Shown here: positions 1-8,468 of the stretch, piece after piece
Layout: each line of letters opens with the position of its first letter
How positions within the stretch are numbered: the stretch's first letter is position 1
Virus record (IMG/VR): IMGVR_UViG_3300041809_000490
Coordinates: 1 to 41,745 of that record
Length of the DNA stretch: 41,745 nucleotides
Direction: 5' to 3' (one strand)
Source: a virus
Translations under genes and position numbers: made by a program
Notes under the pieces: generated by a model
What the model saw: the letters and a program-made list of their open reading frames with translations, nothing else
The model's database searches: none
What the model was told of the DNA's origin: nothing

Positions 1-26
1 TCAAAAAACCCTCCCCGTTTAGTTAT

Positions 27-275
27 ATGCGACAGACGACCACACAACGCGGCTATGGGACTCGCCACCAGCGTGAGCGCAAGGCTTGGAAGCCACTGGT
101 CGAACGCGGCGAAGTCTGCTGTGCCAGATGCGGAAGACCAATCCTTCCGGGCTCCCGCTGGCATCTCGGTCATGACCATCTGAATGGCGGATACGTTGGC
201 CCCGAACACGCTCGTTGCAACCTCAGAGACCGAAACCGCCGTCATCGACGCCCCAAGAGAGCCAGAGTTTGGTGA
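27..275 (+). CDS. HNH endonuclease, small, terminase-adjacent
   Basis: An 82-residue basic protein that looks like the small HNH nucleases often found beside the terminase of tailed phages, where they assist cleavage of concatemeric DNA during packaging. Visible motifs are a CARC zinc knuckle (C32, C35), the H-D-H core LGHDH (H49-D50-H51) and the closing HARCN (H61, C64, N65). The metal-binding scheme C..C-HDH-H..CN is complete, so it is probably active. No clear ribosome-binding site precedes the ATG. The 3' end overlaps the terminase gene by 92 bases in another frame. HNH assignment is firm from motifs; the packaging role is inferred from position. Confidence 0.8.
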   Translation: MRQTTTQRGYGTRHQRERKAWKPLVERGEVCCARCGRPILPGSRWHLGHDHLNGGYVGPEHARCNLRDRNRRHRRPKRARVW

Positions 276-1722
276 TCGCAGGCCGCGCATCTGCTGGATT
301 CCCGAGCACGACTACTCGATAGGCCCACGCGCGGTCGCGTTCTGCAAAGAAGTCGGACTCACGCTCGATGACTGGCAAGAGGCGATCCTCAGTGCCAGCT
401 TGAACGAAGCCGGGGATCAATGGGCCGCGCGAGAGGTTGGCGTTGTCCTTCCGAGGCAGAATGGCAAGAACGAGATCCTGCTCGCCCGCCAGCTCGTGGG
501 TCTCTACCTGCTCAACGAGCGGCTGATCGTCCACTCGGCCCACCAATGGGATACGAGCATGGAGGCCTTTAGCCGCCTGCGGGATGTCATCGAAGACTCC
601 CCCAAACTGATGGCGTCGGTCGCTCGTAAAGGGATCTCGACCTCGCACGGCTCCGAGGGCATCACGCTCGAGAACGGGCAGCGGATTCGCTTTCGCACCC
701 GAACTGGCGGCGGCGGTCGAGGCTTCACGATCGACTGCTTCATGTTCGATGAGAGCATGTATCTGGCCGAGATGTTCTATGCGGCCCTGCGACCAACCCT
801 TCTCGCAAGACCGAACACGCAAATCTGGCTGGTGGGTTCAGCGGTGGACAAGGAGGTCCACGAACACGGGGTGGTTCTCGCAAGGATGCGCGAGGCTGGT
901 ATCTCCCAAGCGGAGGAAACCCTCTACTTCGAGTACTCGATGGAGGGGGACAACCCGGACCTCGTTCCCGACCATCTCCTCGAAGACCCGATCGAACTCC
1001 GAAAGGCGAACCCGGCGCTGGACAGACGGATCGACCTGAAGAACCTGCTCTCGGCCAAGCGCTCGATGTCGGCCCGTGGCTTCAAGGTCGAGTGCGGCGG
1101 CATCGGAGATTGGCCGCGCACGGACGGTCTCGAGGGTGTGGTCATAACCCCCGAAGCATGGGAAGGGTGCCTTGATCCAGATTCGACGGTCCCGGGGCGC
1201 GTGTGCTTCGCCGTGGACAGCGACCCGATCGGTGCCCGGAGTGCGATCTGCATGGCGGGCTTCCGCGCAGACGGGCTGGCGCATGTGGCTGTGGTGGAGT
1301 CCCGCAAGGGCACGGGCTGGCTCGTTGAGAAACTCGCGGAGCTCGTGGCGGAGCACAAACCCGTCTCAGTCGTGCTGGACGGAATGAGCGGAGCGTTCGC
1401 CGAGGCGCCGGCGCTCACCGAAGCCCTGGAAAACAGAGGGCTCCTCGCCTACCTGAAGGAGCCCGAAGTCACGGTCCTAGGCTCTCGGGAGCACGGGCAG
1501 GCCTGCGGCATGTTCCTCAATGCCGTGCAGGAGAGGACCCTTCGCCATATCGGCCAGCCCGAGGTCGATGAGGCCCTCCGCGGCGCGGCCAAGAGCAACA
1601 TGACCGACGCCTGGAAATGGAGCCGCAAAGACTCCACGGTCAACATCACCCCCCTCGTGGGTTGCACCCTTGCTCACTGGGCGATCCAGACCGCAGACTT
1701 CGGGGAACCTCACGTCTATTAG
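184..1722 (+). CDS. terL: Terminase large subunit
   Basis: DNA-packaging motor, 512 residues from the ATG at 184. The N-terminal ATPase shows a Walker A of the type common in actinophages (PRQNGKN, residues 90-96), a Walker B (CFMFDE, 185-190) and a coupling motif (WLVGSA, 215-220). The C-terminal RNase H-like nuclease shows acidic candidates in FAVDSD (D345), VVLDG (D399) and the SRKDST block (D483). The motor docks on the portal, moves DNA into the prohead and cuts it. The start overlaps the HNH gene by 92 bases; a later start is possible because the first 35 residues look non-conserved. No small subunit gene is recognisable in the window. Confidence 0.95.
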   Translation: MADTLAPNTLVATSETETAVIDAPREPEFGDRRPRICWIPEHDYSIGPRAVAFCKEVGLTLDDWQEAILSASLNEAGDQWAAREVGVVLPRQNGKNEILLARQLVGLYLLNERLIVHSAHQWDTSMEAFSRLRDVIEDSPKLMASVARKGISTSHGSEGITLENGQRIRFRTRTGGGGRGFTIDCFMFDESMYLAEMFYAALRPTLLARPNTQIWLVGSAVDKEVHEHGVVLARMREAGISQAEETLYFEYSMEGDNPDLVPDHLLEDPIELRKANPALDRRIDLKNLLSAKRSMSARGFKVECGGIGDWPRTDGLEGVVITPEAWEGCLDPDSTVPGRVCFAVDSDPIGARSAICMAGFRADGLAHVAVVESRKGTGWLVEKLAELVAEHKPVSVVLDGMSGAFAEAPALTEALENRGLLAYLKEPEVTVLGSREHGQACGMFLNAVQERTLRHIGQPEVDEALRGAAKSNMTDAWKWSRKDSTVNITPLVGCTLAHWAIQTADFGEPHVY

Positions 1723-1730
1723 GGTTTGAG

Positions 1731-1752
1731 CTGTGCTCGACATCGAGCGCAG
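1731..1752. other. Hairpin just after terminase stop
   Basis: A nine-pair stem CTGTGCTCG / CGAGCGCAG (one G-T pair) with loop ACAT begins nine bases after the terminase stop. There is no T-run after it, so it is not a classical intrinsic terminator; it may stabilise the 3' end of the upstream message. The rest of 1753-1849 shows nothing coding that I can support. Confidence 0.4.
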
Positions 1753-1849
1753 TAGACGTAACCCCTCTGCTTTGGCTTGCAACCCATCAACCAGCAGCGT
1801 GGCCTTATATGCAGCCGTCGCCACACCCTCTTTGACAGCGATCCTTGAT

Positions 1850-1865
1850 ATGAGCTATCGCTCAT
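1850..1865. other. Perfect inverted repeat ATGAGC-TATC-GCTCAT
   Basis: Six-base arms around a four-base loop, covering the stop codon of the reverse-strand gene that ends at 1862. It lies where a terminator of that gene would be, but there is no T-tract on either strand. Confidence 0.4.
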
Positions 1866-2179
1866 GGGGTCCTTTCGTTAGGCTGCAAAGGCTTCGTGAG
1901 TTCGCGTTCGTCTTCTAAACGATCCCTTAGACTGCGAAATCTGTCGTAGCTGAGTTTTCCTCGAAGGACTTCCCCCCGCACGCGGTTGTAGAAGTTCGCC
2001 TCGGGCCGTCCGCTGGCTCGCCGCGCTAGGTCGAAGTACGTCGTGATGGGTGTCTGGCAGCAAAGTTCCCACCAGTCACTCAGTTCAAACTCGTGGGCCA
2101 AGTAGTTCACTAGGCCACGCGCGCCGCCAGGAGGCATCTGTCTCTCTGGAGGAATGTAGCTGCGGTCCTTTTCGACCAT
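1862..2179 (-). CDS. Reverse-strand hypothetical protein (105 aa), moron-like
   Basis: A 105-residue protein encoded against the direction of all neighbouring late genes, between terminase and portal. I do not recognise the family. The composition is protein-like: an aromatic patch (ELSDWWELCC), then a basic/acidic helical C-terminal half, with no signal peptide, membrane segment or zinc motif. A GGAGG lies 14 bases before the ATG (longer than ideal), inside what would be the portal leader. Its ATG is complementary to an ATG on the plus strand at 2178, which is probably not the real portal start. A single reverse gene in a late operon fits a moron carrying its own expression signals, but I see no clear promoter. 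Confidence 0.55.
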   Translation of the reverse strand: MVEKDRSYIPPERQMPPGGARGLVNYLAHEFELSDWWELCCQTPITTYFDLARRASGRPEANFYNRVRGEVLRGKLSYDRFRSLRDRLEDERELTKPLQPNERTP

Positions 2180-2219
2180 GGCTGGAGTCTACGCCTCCAA
2201 GCCCCCTAGAGGAGGCCCC

Positions 2220-3563
2220 GTGTTCGAGAAAAGCCCGATCGGAGCGCTCAAACGTCTCGGCGCCCTCAGGGAGCTGGAAAAGCGCGGAGCCAACCCCTAC
2301 CTCGAATGGGGCACAACGGCACCGCCGCCTCCGGGAAGCGTTGGAGGAACGGTCGGCGGGATCTCGGTCACGACCGAATCCGCCACCCAGATCGCGGCGG
2401 TCTACGGCTGCGTTAGCCTCCTAGCCGACTCGGTTGCATCGCTCCCCCTCAGAGCGCTGGATAAGCCGGCCAACCAGATCGACGCCAAGGAGATCGACCT
2501 ACCACCGCTCCTCGAGAATCCCTACGAGCTGATCTCCCCCACCGACTGGTGGGTGGGCTTCATCTGGGCGCTGGCGCTCAGGGGCAACTACTTCGGCCAG
2601 ATCGTGGAACGGGACGGCCTCGGTTACCCGACTCAGATCATGCCTGTGAACCCGGATATCGTGCGCCCGCAGGTCGAAGCCAATGGCGAAGTCCACTGGC
2701 TCTATGCGGGCAAAGAGATCCCGGACGATGACGTGTTCCATGTCCGCTACCAGTCGATGCCCGGACACCTGCTGGGCCTGAACCCGATTCAGGTCATGCG
2801 CTACAGCTTCGGACTGGGCCATGCACTCGACATCCACGCCGAGAAATTCTTCGAGAACTCCTCAGCTCCCGCTGGCGTGATCCAGACCAAGCGGGAACTG
2901 AACGAGGACTCCGCGAACAAAATGAAAGCTTCCTGGGACTCCAAATTCCAGGGCCTGACCAACTCGTCCAAAGTGGCGATCTTGGACAATGAGTCCGAAT
3001 TCAAGCCGATCTCCCTCAACGCAGCGGACCAGCAGCTCCTCGAAAGCCGCAAATACTCCGCAGAGGAAATCTCAGGCATCGTCTTTCGCATCCCACCCCA
3101 CATGGTGGGCCTGAACGAACGCTCCACATCTTTCGGCAGAGGCATTGAGCAGCAGGAGCGCGGCTTCGTAGCCAACACCCTCTCCGGCTACCTGTGCAGG
3201 GGCGAACGCGCCATGACGGCCCTGCTCCCGGAGGGCAAGTACGCGAACTTTGACGTGAGTCACCGCATCAGGGGCTCAGAACTCGAACGCGCTCAGACCG
3301 CGTCCTTCCTCATGCTCGCCGGAGTCTTCACGCCCAACGAGTCCCGCGGGCGGTTCTTCGACATGCCCGCACTGCCGGACGGCGATGAGCTGTCGCTGCC
3401 ACAAAACACGGAATTGCTCGAACAGGCCCTCGAGGCCCTCAAGAAATCCGAAAAGGAAAAGGAAGAACCGGACCAGCCGCCTCAGATGGTCATGCCCGGA
3501 ATGCCACCGCCTGCCACCAACGGCAAAGGCAAGAAGCAGAACGTCCCAGTCCCGACCAAGTAG
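2220..3563 (+). CDS. Portal protein (HK97-like)
   Basis: Forms the dodecameric DNA channel at one vertex and binds the terminase. I place the start at GTG 2220 because AGAGGAGG (2208-2215) sits five bases upstream; an in-frame ATG at 2178 has no such site and would collide with the reverse gene. This gives 447 residues, normal for HK97/phi-type portals. Typical features are the early TAVYGCVSLLADSVASLPL-like helix (here QIAAVYGCVSLLADSVASL), the WWVGFIWALALRGN segment, the ILDNESEFKPIS beta region and the EEISGIVFRIPPHMVGL stretch. The C-terminus is Pro/Met/Lys-rich and likely disordered. The protease gene follows directly. Confidence 0.92.
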   Translation: MFEKSPIGALKRLGALRELEKRGANPYLEWGTTAPPPPGSVGGTVGGISVTTESATQIAAVYGCVSLLADSVASLPLRALDKPANQIDAKEIDLPPLLENPYELISPTDWWVGFIWALALRGNYFGQIVERDGLGYPTQIMPVNPDIVRPQVEANGEVHWLYAGKEIPDDDVFHVRYQSMPGHLLGLNPIQVMRYSFGLGHALDIHAEKFFENSSAPAGVIQTKRELNEDSANKMKASWDSKFQGLTNSSKVAILDNESEFKPISLNAADQQLLESRKYSAEEISGIVFRIPPHMVGLNERSTSFGRGIEQQERGFVANTLSGYLCRGERAMTALLPEGKYANFDVSHRIRGSELERAQTASFLMLAGVFTPNESRGRFFDMPALPDGDELSLPQNTELLEQALEALKKSEKEKEEPDQPPQMVMPGMPPPATNGKGKKQNVPVPTK

Positions 3564-3569
3564 GTGCCC

Positions 3570-4742
3570 ATGACTGACGAGAGCGAGCCGCGGCGAGACT
3601 TCAGCCAAGCCGAACGGGACAAGATGGCCAAAGCCGGAACGGCGCTTCCAGATGGCTCATTCCCGATAGCCAATGTCTCAGACCTCAAAAACGCCATCTC
3701 GGCCTACGGGCGAGCGGGCAACAAAGCCGCAGCGAAGGCTCATATCATCAAGCGGGCCAAGGCCCTCGGACGCTCTGACCTCATCCCGGAAGAGTGGCGG
3801 GCCTTCGAACCCGGAGAGCCTGACGCGGACAACATGGGCGGCCCAGACGACGGAGACTCGGACACCTGCTCAACCTGCGGCGGAAGCGGGGAAACGGATA
3901 TGGGCCAATGCCCGGACTGTCAGGGCTCGGGGTCTCCCAAAGGCGAAAGCATGATGGGTGGGCCAACGGAAGGAAACAGCGCCATAGACGACGCAGAACG
4001 GCGCGCTAACGCCCCGGACCGGCTCAGAGGCACAATCGAGCGCCGCAGCTTCTCCACGGATGGAGCGGAGATCAGAAGCACCGCAGACGGCGGATTGAGG
4101 TTCTCGGGCTACGCAAGCACCACAGAAACTCCCTACACAGTCGGTGGCTTCGAGGAGACCTTCGCCAAGGGAGCCTTCAAGCGCTGCCTGAACAGCGAAC
4201 CGGATGTCTGCTTCCTGGTCAACCACGAGGGCCTGCCGCTGGCCCGCACGACCTCGGGGACGCTGACACTAACCGAAGACTCCAGAGGGCTGAAGGTGGA
4301 CGCCGATCTGGACCCGAGCGACCCGGATGTGCAGGCGATCCTGCCGAAGATGAAGCGGGGTGACCTGACCGAAATGAGTTTCGCCTTCAAGGCCACCGAT
4401 GATGAGTGGTCTGACCGCGACACCAAACGACTCGTTCGCAGCGCAACGATCCACAAAGGCGACGTATCCGTAGTAACCCGAGGGGCAAATGGGGCAACCT
4501 ACGGCTCCATCAGAGCGCTGGTGGAGGACTTCGAGCAGCGGGCAGGCAAACAGAACTCCAAGAAGGACCGCACTGAAATCGAGGAGGCCATCGAGAAACT
4601 CAAAGGCCTGCTGGCCAAGGAAGAAACGCAGGCTGAGGCTGAGGTTCAGGCTCAGACAGAAGGCGAACTGAAAATCAGCGTCCTTCGCTCAGAGCTGGAC
4701 GTGGCAAGAGCCAAGCGGGCGCGACTCGGGAGGACGGCATGA
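3570..4742 (+). CDS. HK97-family prohead protease with DnaJ-like zinc motif
   Basis: Maturation protease (peptidase U35 type) that trims capsid proteins inside the prohead. ATG 3570 is preferred over GTG 3564 because AGTAGGTG precedes it. The protein has 390 residues in three parts: an N-terminal helical domain (about 10-75), a cysteine pair block CSTCGGSG...CPDCQGSG (C100, C103, C114, C117) resembling the DnaJ zinc finger, and the protease domain (about 150-320). Catalytic candidates are H219 in LVNHEG and S270 in LTEMSFAF, with an acidic/basic patch at KGDVSVVTRG. The C-terminus is a charged coiled coil, possibly the scaffold. The zinc block is unusual for this family. Confidence 0.9.
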   Translation: MTDESEPRRDFSQAERDKMAKAGTALPDGSFPIANVSDLKNAISAYGRAGNKAAAKAHIIKRAKALGRSDLIPEEWRAFEPGEPDADNMGGPDDGDSDTCSTCGGSGETDMGQCPDCQGSGSPKGESMMGGPTEGNSAIDDAERRANAPDRLRGTIERRSFSTDGAEIRSTADGGLRFSGYASTTETPYTVGGFEETFAKGAFKRCLNSEPDVCFLVNHEGLPLARTTSGTLTLTEDSRGLKVDADLDPSDPDVQAILPKMKRGDLTEMSFAFKATDDEWSDRDTKRLVRSATIHKGDVSVVTRGANGATYGSIRALVEDFEQRAGKQNSKKDRTEIEEAIEKLKGLLAKEETQAEAEVQAQTEGELKISVLRSELDVARAKRARLGRTA

Positions 4743-5917
4743 CTGAGCTGATGGAGGCACCTGAGCTCATGGAGGACCGGGGCATCGAAACGGCTGAGAT
4801 GGACGCCAAACGCACCCTCTCAGAGCCGCTTATCTACCGGGTCTCAGAGCGCCGCTCCTACTTCAAAGACCTCTGGATGCGCCGCCAAGACGATCCGGAG
4901 GCCCGCGAGCGCCTCGAAACTCACGGGCGCCAGATGGCCGACCTTCCGAAAGAGAGCCGCGAGTTCGAACTGGACGGCCTTGAATACGAGCGACGGGTCA
5001 ACCCGAACCTCGAAACGGGTCACGGCTCCGAATTCGCACCTCCGCTCTGGATGAACCAGGAGTTCGCCACCGGCAGGCGCACCGGCACCATCCTGCAAAG
5101 GTTGGTCCCGACATTCGACCTTCCCAAAGGCGTCTCATCGGTCAACCTGCCCCGAATCACGACTGGCACCGAGGTCGTTCCCCAGGTCCCGGGAACTGCG
5201 GTCAGCGAAACCGAACAGACGACGAAAACGGTCACCTCACAGGCAGTCGTGTTCGCCGGCATGTCCGACTGGAGCATCCAAGCGCTCGAGCAGTCCCCCG
5301 CCGGCGCACACCTCGACTGGGCGATCTTCAAGGACCTGACCGAATCCTGCGACGAGCACGTCGAGCGGGCAATGATCGGCGGAACGGGCGAAAACTACCA
5401 GTTCTACGGGCTCTACAACATCTCCGAAATCGGGGAAGTGACCTACACGGCCAAAGAACCGACCGGCACCGCGATGGTCCCCTACATCGGCCAGACGATC
5501 GCTCAGGTGGGCATCAAACGCAAACGGCCACCGGAAGCCCTGCTGATGAGCACTCCGCGAGCGGCATGGATCTGCACCTCCGAGGACAACGCCAACCGTC
5601 CCCTCTCGATCGAAGACTACCCGGGCTCGGACTTCCCCCGCTTCGGCTTCGCAGGCTACGGGGTCTACCTCGATGATGCCGTGCAGAACGTCTACGGCTC
5701 CAAAGCAGAACAGGACACGATCATCGCCTGCCGACCCAAGGACATGATCATGCTCGACACCCCAAGCCTCACGATGGTGGCCGAAGACGTGCTCTCGGGG
5801 ACGATGGAAGTCCGCTTCCAGCTCCACCGCACCGTCGCGGCCCTGCTCGGCAGATACCCCTCGGGGATCGCAAAGCTCGTGGGCACCGGCATGGTGCCGG
5901 TCTCGGGGTTCCACTGA
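4739..5917 (+). CDS. Major capsid protein 1 (HK97 fold)
   Basis: Shell subunit of the icosahedral head, 392 residues, overlapping the protease stop by four bases and preceded by GGGAGG. About 75 N-terminal charged residues form a short delta-like region. The mature-like domain begins near YERRVNPNLETGHGSEF and continues with APPLWMNQEF, a long E-loop segment rich in Val/Thr (TEVVPQVPGT) and the A-domain/P-domain helices. The C-terminal block with FQLHRTVAALLGRYPSG is the usual HK97-type ending. It is clearly homologous to a second capsid gene at 6747, sharing the ERR-NP-ETGHG-EF-PPLW block and the TEV-PQ segment. Which one builds hexamers cannot be told from sequence. Confidence 0.9.
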   Translation: MTELMEAPELMEDRGIETAEMDAKRTLSEPLIYRVSERRSYFKDLWMRRQDDPEARERLETHGRQMADLPKESREFELDGLEYERRVNPNLETGHGSEFAPPLWMNQEFATGRRTGTILQRLVPTFDLPKGVSSVNLPRITTGTEVVPQVPGTAVSETEQTTKTVTSQAVVFAGMSDWSIQALEQSPAGAHLDWAIFKDLTESCDEHVERAMIGGTGENYQFYGLYNISEIGEVTYTAKEPTGTAMVPYIGQTIAQVGIKRKRPPEALLMSTPRAAWICTSEDNANRPLSIEDYPGSDFPRFGFAGYGVYLDDAVQNVYGSKAEQDTIIACRPKDMIMLDTPSLTMVAEDVLSGTMEVRFQLHRTVAALLGRYPSGIAKLVGTGMVPVSGFH

Positions 5918-6222
5918 TGCCCGTCGTAGGCAACAAAACCAACGTCCTCGGGGAACAGAACCCGGGCAAAGTCAAAGTTAAACACTCGGGCTCGACGGTC
6001 GTCATCAAAGAAAACCTCAACCGCCTGGGTCTCGAAATCGTCAATGGGGGTGCCAACACGGTCTACCTCTACCCCGGCAAAACGGCGGTGGAAGAAGAAG
6101 GCATCACCCTGGCGGCCAACGGGGGGAGCTGGAACGGCCTGATCGGGAACATGCTCTGGACCGGAGAAATCACCGGCATCGCGGCCACGGCCGAAACGAC
6201 CATTCAGGTGGTGGAGGTCTGA
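5917..6222 (+). CDS. Small beta-rich head protein (possible capsid decoration)
   Basis: A 101-residue protein starting at the TGATG overlap with capsid protein 1. It is rich in beta-prone segments: VVIKENLNRLGLEIVN, NTVYLYPG, EEGITLAANG, then LWTGEITGI and TTIQVVEV. This pattern (N-R-x3-L-x-I-x-N, then V-x-L, GI-L, and a final G-x-I-x-A-I) recurs in small structural proteins beside phage capsid genes. It could decorate the shell or be the base of a head fibre. Function is inferred from size, fold propensity and position only. Confidence 0.6.
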   Translation: MPVVGNKTNVLGEQNPGKVKVKHSGSTVVIKENLNRLGLEIVNGGANTVYLYPGKTAVEEEGITLAANGGSWNGLIGNMLWTGEITGIAATAETTIQVVEV

Positions 6223-6662
6223 TGGCTGTTAGAAACCCCGGTGGCACTCCGGGCAATGAATCCGTCACGACCGCCATGCTGGCGACCGGAGCGGTCACAG
6301 AACGCACCATCGCGGCGGCGAACGTCACAGCGCCGAAGCTCAACGCTCCTAACCAGCCAGCAACACCAGCAGGAGAAAACGAAATCGCGGGGGCCTTCAA
6401 CAGTGCGATACGTTGCAGCATCACGGTCTTGACGGGCAACAACTCCGAAACCAAATTCAAAATCAAACATCTGCTGAACAACACGAGAATCGCTTGTGTG
6501 ACGGCGCTGAAGATGACGACCAAAGTCGCCACGGAACCCTACCTCGAAGCCGCCGGAGCCGGGAACTACACCTGGAAAATCCTCAGTGCCACAGAAGTCG
6601 AAGTCATCTTCGGGACAGCGCCCGGGGCGGCGGCTGAAGTTCTCATCATGATTCTTGGTTAG
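6222..6662 (+). CDS. Head-module fibre-like protein with C-terminal domain shared with the 23097 tail fibre
   Basis: A 146-residue protein overlapping the previous stop by one base. The N-terminal third is Ala/Thr/Pro-rich with repeated VTTAMLATGAV / TERTIAAANV phrases, as in fibre shafts. The C-terminal 75 residues, starting at TKFKIKHLLNNT and ending LIMILG, match the last 75 residues of the fibre at 23097-24377 (TSYKIKHSLETQ to VTIVG), sharing KIKH, the central GAG and the terminal beta strand. The domain is probably a small beta sandwich used at a fibre tip. A head fibre or decoration role is inferred. Confidence 0.6.
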   Translation: MAVRNPGGTPGNESVTTAMLATGAVTERTIAAANVTAPKLNAPNQPATPAGENEIAGAFNSAIRCSITVLTGNNSETKFKIKHLLNNTRIACVTALKMTTKVATEPYLEAAGAGNYTWKILSATEVEVIFGTAPGAAAEVLIMILG

Positions 6663-6746
6663 TAGCACCACCGCGTTGGACCCCGCTCTCTGAGCCGGAC
6701 ACCGCCCGGAATCAACAGAAACCAACCCGACCGGGAGGTCGAACCC

Positions 6747-8441
6747 ATGTCAGAGACAGCCACACCGACGCTCCTGGAGGACCTCCGGGACAAACGATCA
6801 ACCCTCGCGGGCGAACTCGACACCCTCATTGACGAGCGCGAGTCAGCCATCGCGGAGATCGAGGCGCGCACCGCGGATGCGGATGAGGAGCAGCGCACAG
6901 CAGACCAGCAGGCCGCTGACGACTTCAACAGCGCCGTCAAAGCCCTCGAGGCCGACATCGCACCCCTTGACCAGCGCATCGAGCACCAGGAAGACAAAGA
7001 GAAGCGGAGGACGAACGCAAACCGAAGCCCGGTCGTGGAGATCACCCACGAACCGTCGGTCTACCGCAAGGACAACGCCTCACAGCTGTCCTACTACAAG
7101 GACCTCCTCTGCACGCACTCAGAACTCCGCCACCTGGCACCCCGCGGAGCGGCCGACCGCATCGAGTCCCACCGCAAAGAGTCAGAACTGCGTGGGGAGA
7201 AGCGCGAAGCCGAGAACCAGCACAAGGCGGAAGGGAAGATCGAGCAGGCCGAGAAAGAGTTCCGCGCATCCTTCACCGGTCTCTCCGGAAGCCTCAACGA
7301 GAACCCCTTCGAGCGTCGTGCCAATCCCTCCAGGGAAACAGGCCACGGCGGCGAATTCGTCCCCCCGTTGTGGCTGGTGGAGGATGACTTCATCCCGGCA
7401 CTCCGTGCCGCGAGGGTCATCGCCCCGCTGTGCCGCAACCTGCCGGTCCCTCCGGGGACGGACACGATCAAACTCCCGAAGATCAAGCTCGGCACGGAAG
7501 TAGCGCCGCAGCTCGCGGATAACGCCGGGGTTGCCTCGAGGGACGTCGAAACCGAATACGTCGAAGCGGCTGTGAAGACGTTGGCGGGCCAGGAGGACGT
7601 GGCCATTCAGCTGATCGAGCAGTCGCCGGGACAGGTGTTCGACCGGGTGGTGCAGGAAGACCTCCTGATGGACTACCACCTGAAGCTCGACCGCGAAGTC
7701 TCCTTCGGGCAGGGCACGAACTACACGACCCTGAACGCGGGGACGATCCGCGGACTGTTTCCCGGAACGGAATGGGGCGCAGGTTTCCGCACATCGGCAA
7801 AGACGCTGGAAGAATTCCCGAGCATCTGGCTCATGGGTCTGAACGCCAACTGGTCGCACATCGCCAAGGAACGGTTCGACGTGCAGAACGTCCACCATGT
7901 CATCAACCCGGCGTTCTCGAGCTGCCTCGCCTCGCTGACGGATGGAGCCAAAAGCGAAGCCGGACGTTTGTTCATCAACGCCTCGGATTTCCCGAACTAC
8001 AACATCTCGGGCGAGATGGCGGCAAACACGGTCGCTGAGGGACACTTCCTTCAGACTCCGCTCGGACCGAACATCTACCACTCGGCCAACATCCCACCGA
8101 TCCTGCCGCAGGCCAAAACAGAAAAGGGCGAACAGAAATCCATCCTGTTCGCGGCCAACAAAGAACCGAACAAACTCACCACCTCGGGCACGGAAGCCTA
8201 CAGCTATGGCCTCACGGCCAAGTTCGATGACATCTGGTTCTTCGAGTCGGACCTGAGGACGCGAGTCCTGCCTGAGGTCCTGTCAGGAACGCTCCAGATC
8301 CGCTTCCAGGTCTACGCCTACATCAGCCTCTTGGTGCGGTATGGGCCGAGCCTCCAATTCTGCGGTGGCAAATCATGGAAAGTCGCCGGCGGATTCGCGG
8401 AAGCACCCGTCGAACCGGCACTCGCCGAATACAAGTTCTAA
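6747..8441 (+). CDS. Major capsid protein 2 (HK97 fold, long delta domain)
   Basis: Second capsid protein, 564 residues, preceded by GGGAGG. About 190 N-terminal residues are a charged coiled coil (delta/scaffold-like), much longer than in capsid protein 1. The body begins at FERRANPSRETGHGGEF, followed by VPPLWLVEDDF and TEVAPQLADN, each aligning with the corresponding blocks of the 4739 protein. It then carries an insertion-rich A domain and ends with LSGTLQIRFQVYAYISL, matching LSGTMEVRFQLHRTVAA of the paralogue. Both copies are intact, so neither is a pseudogene. In phages with two shell proteins one often forms the vertices; that role here is speculation. Confidence 0.88.
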   Translation: MSETATPTLLEDLRDKRSTLAGELDTLIDERESAIAEIEARTADADEEQRTADQQAADDFNSAVKALEADIAPLDQRIEHQEDKEKRRTNANRSPVVEITHEPSVYRKDNASQLSYYKDLLCTHSELRHLAPRGAADRIESHRKESELRGEKREAENQHKAEGKIEQAEKEFRASFTGLSGSLNENPFERRANPSRETGHGGEFVPPLWLVEDDFIPALRAARVIAPLCRNLPVPPGTDTIKLPKIKLGTEVAPQLADNAGVASRDVETEYVEAAVKTLAGQEDVAIQLIEQSPGQVFDRVVQEDLLMDYHLKLDREVSFGQGTNYTTLNAGTIRGLFPGTEWGAGFRTSAKTLEEFPSIWLMGLNANWSHIAKERFDVQNVHHVINPAFSSCLASLTDGAKSEAGRLFINASDFPNYNISGEMAANTVAEGHFLQTPLGPNIYHSANIPPILPQAKTEKGEQKSILFAANKEPNKLTTSGTEAYSYGLTAKFDDIWFFESDLRTRVLPEVLSGTLQIRFQVYAYISLLVRYGPSLQFCGGKSWKVAGGFAEAPVEPALAEYKF

Positions 8442-8468
8442 CCAACCTCCCGAAAGGAGAACAGAGCC

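Noticed and set aside
1-26. Similarity between the window start (TCAAAA... CCCTCCCC) and the reverse complement of 36408-36436
   Set aside because: Only short pyrimidine-rich resemblance; not enough to call a cos site or a repeat.
1753-1849. Search for a plus-strand gene between terminase and portal
   Set aside because: Only short frames without ribosome sites; the plus frame from 1733 is antisense to the reverse gene at its end.
2178-2219. In-frame ATG 2178 as portal start
   Set aside because: No ribosome site and overlap with the reverse gene; GTG 2220 has AGAGGAGG at ideal distance.
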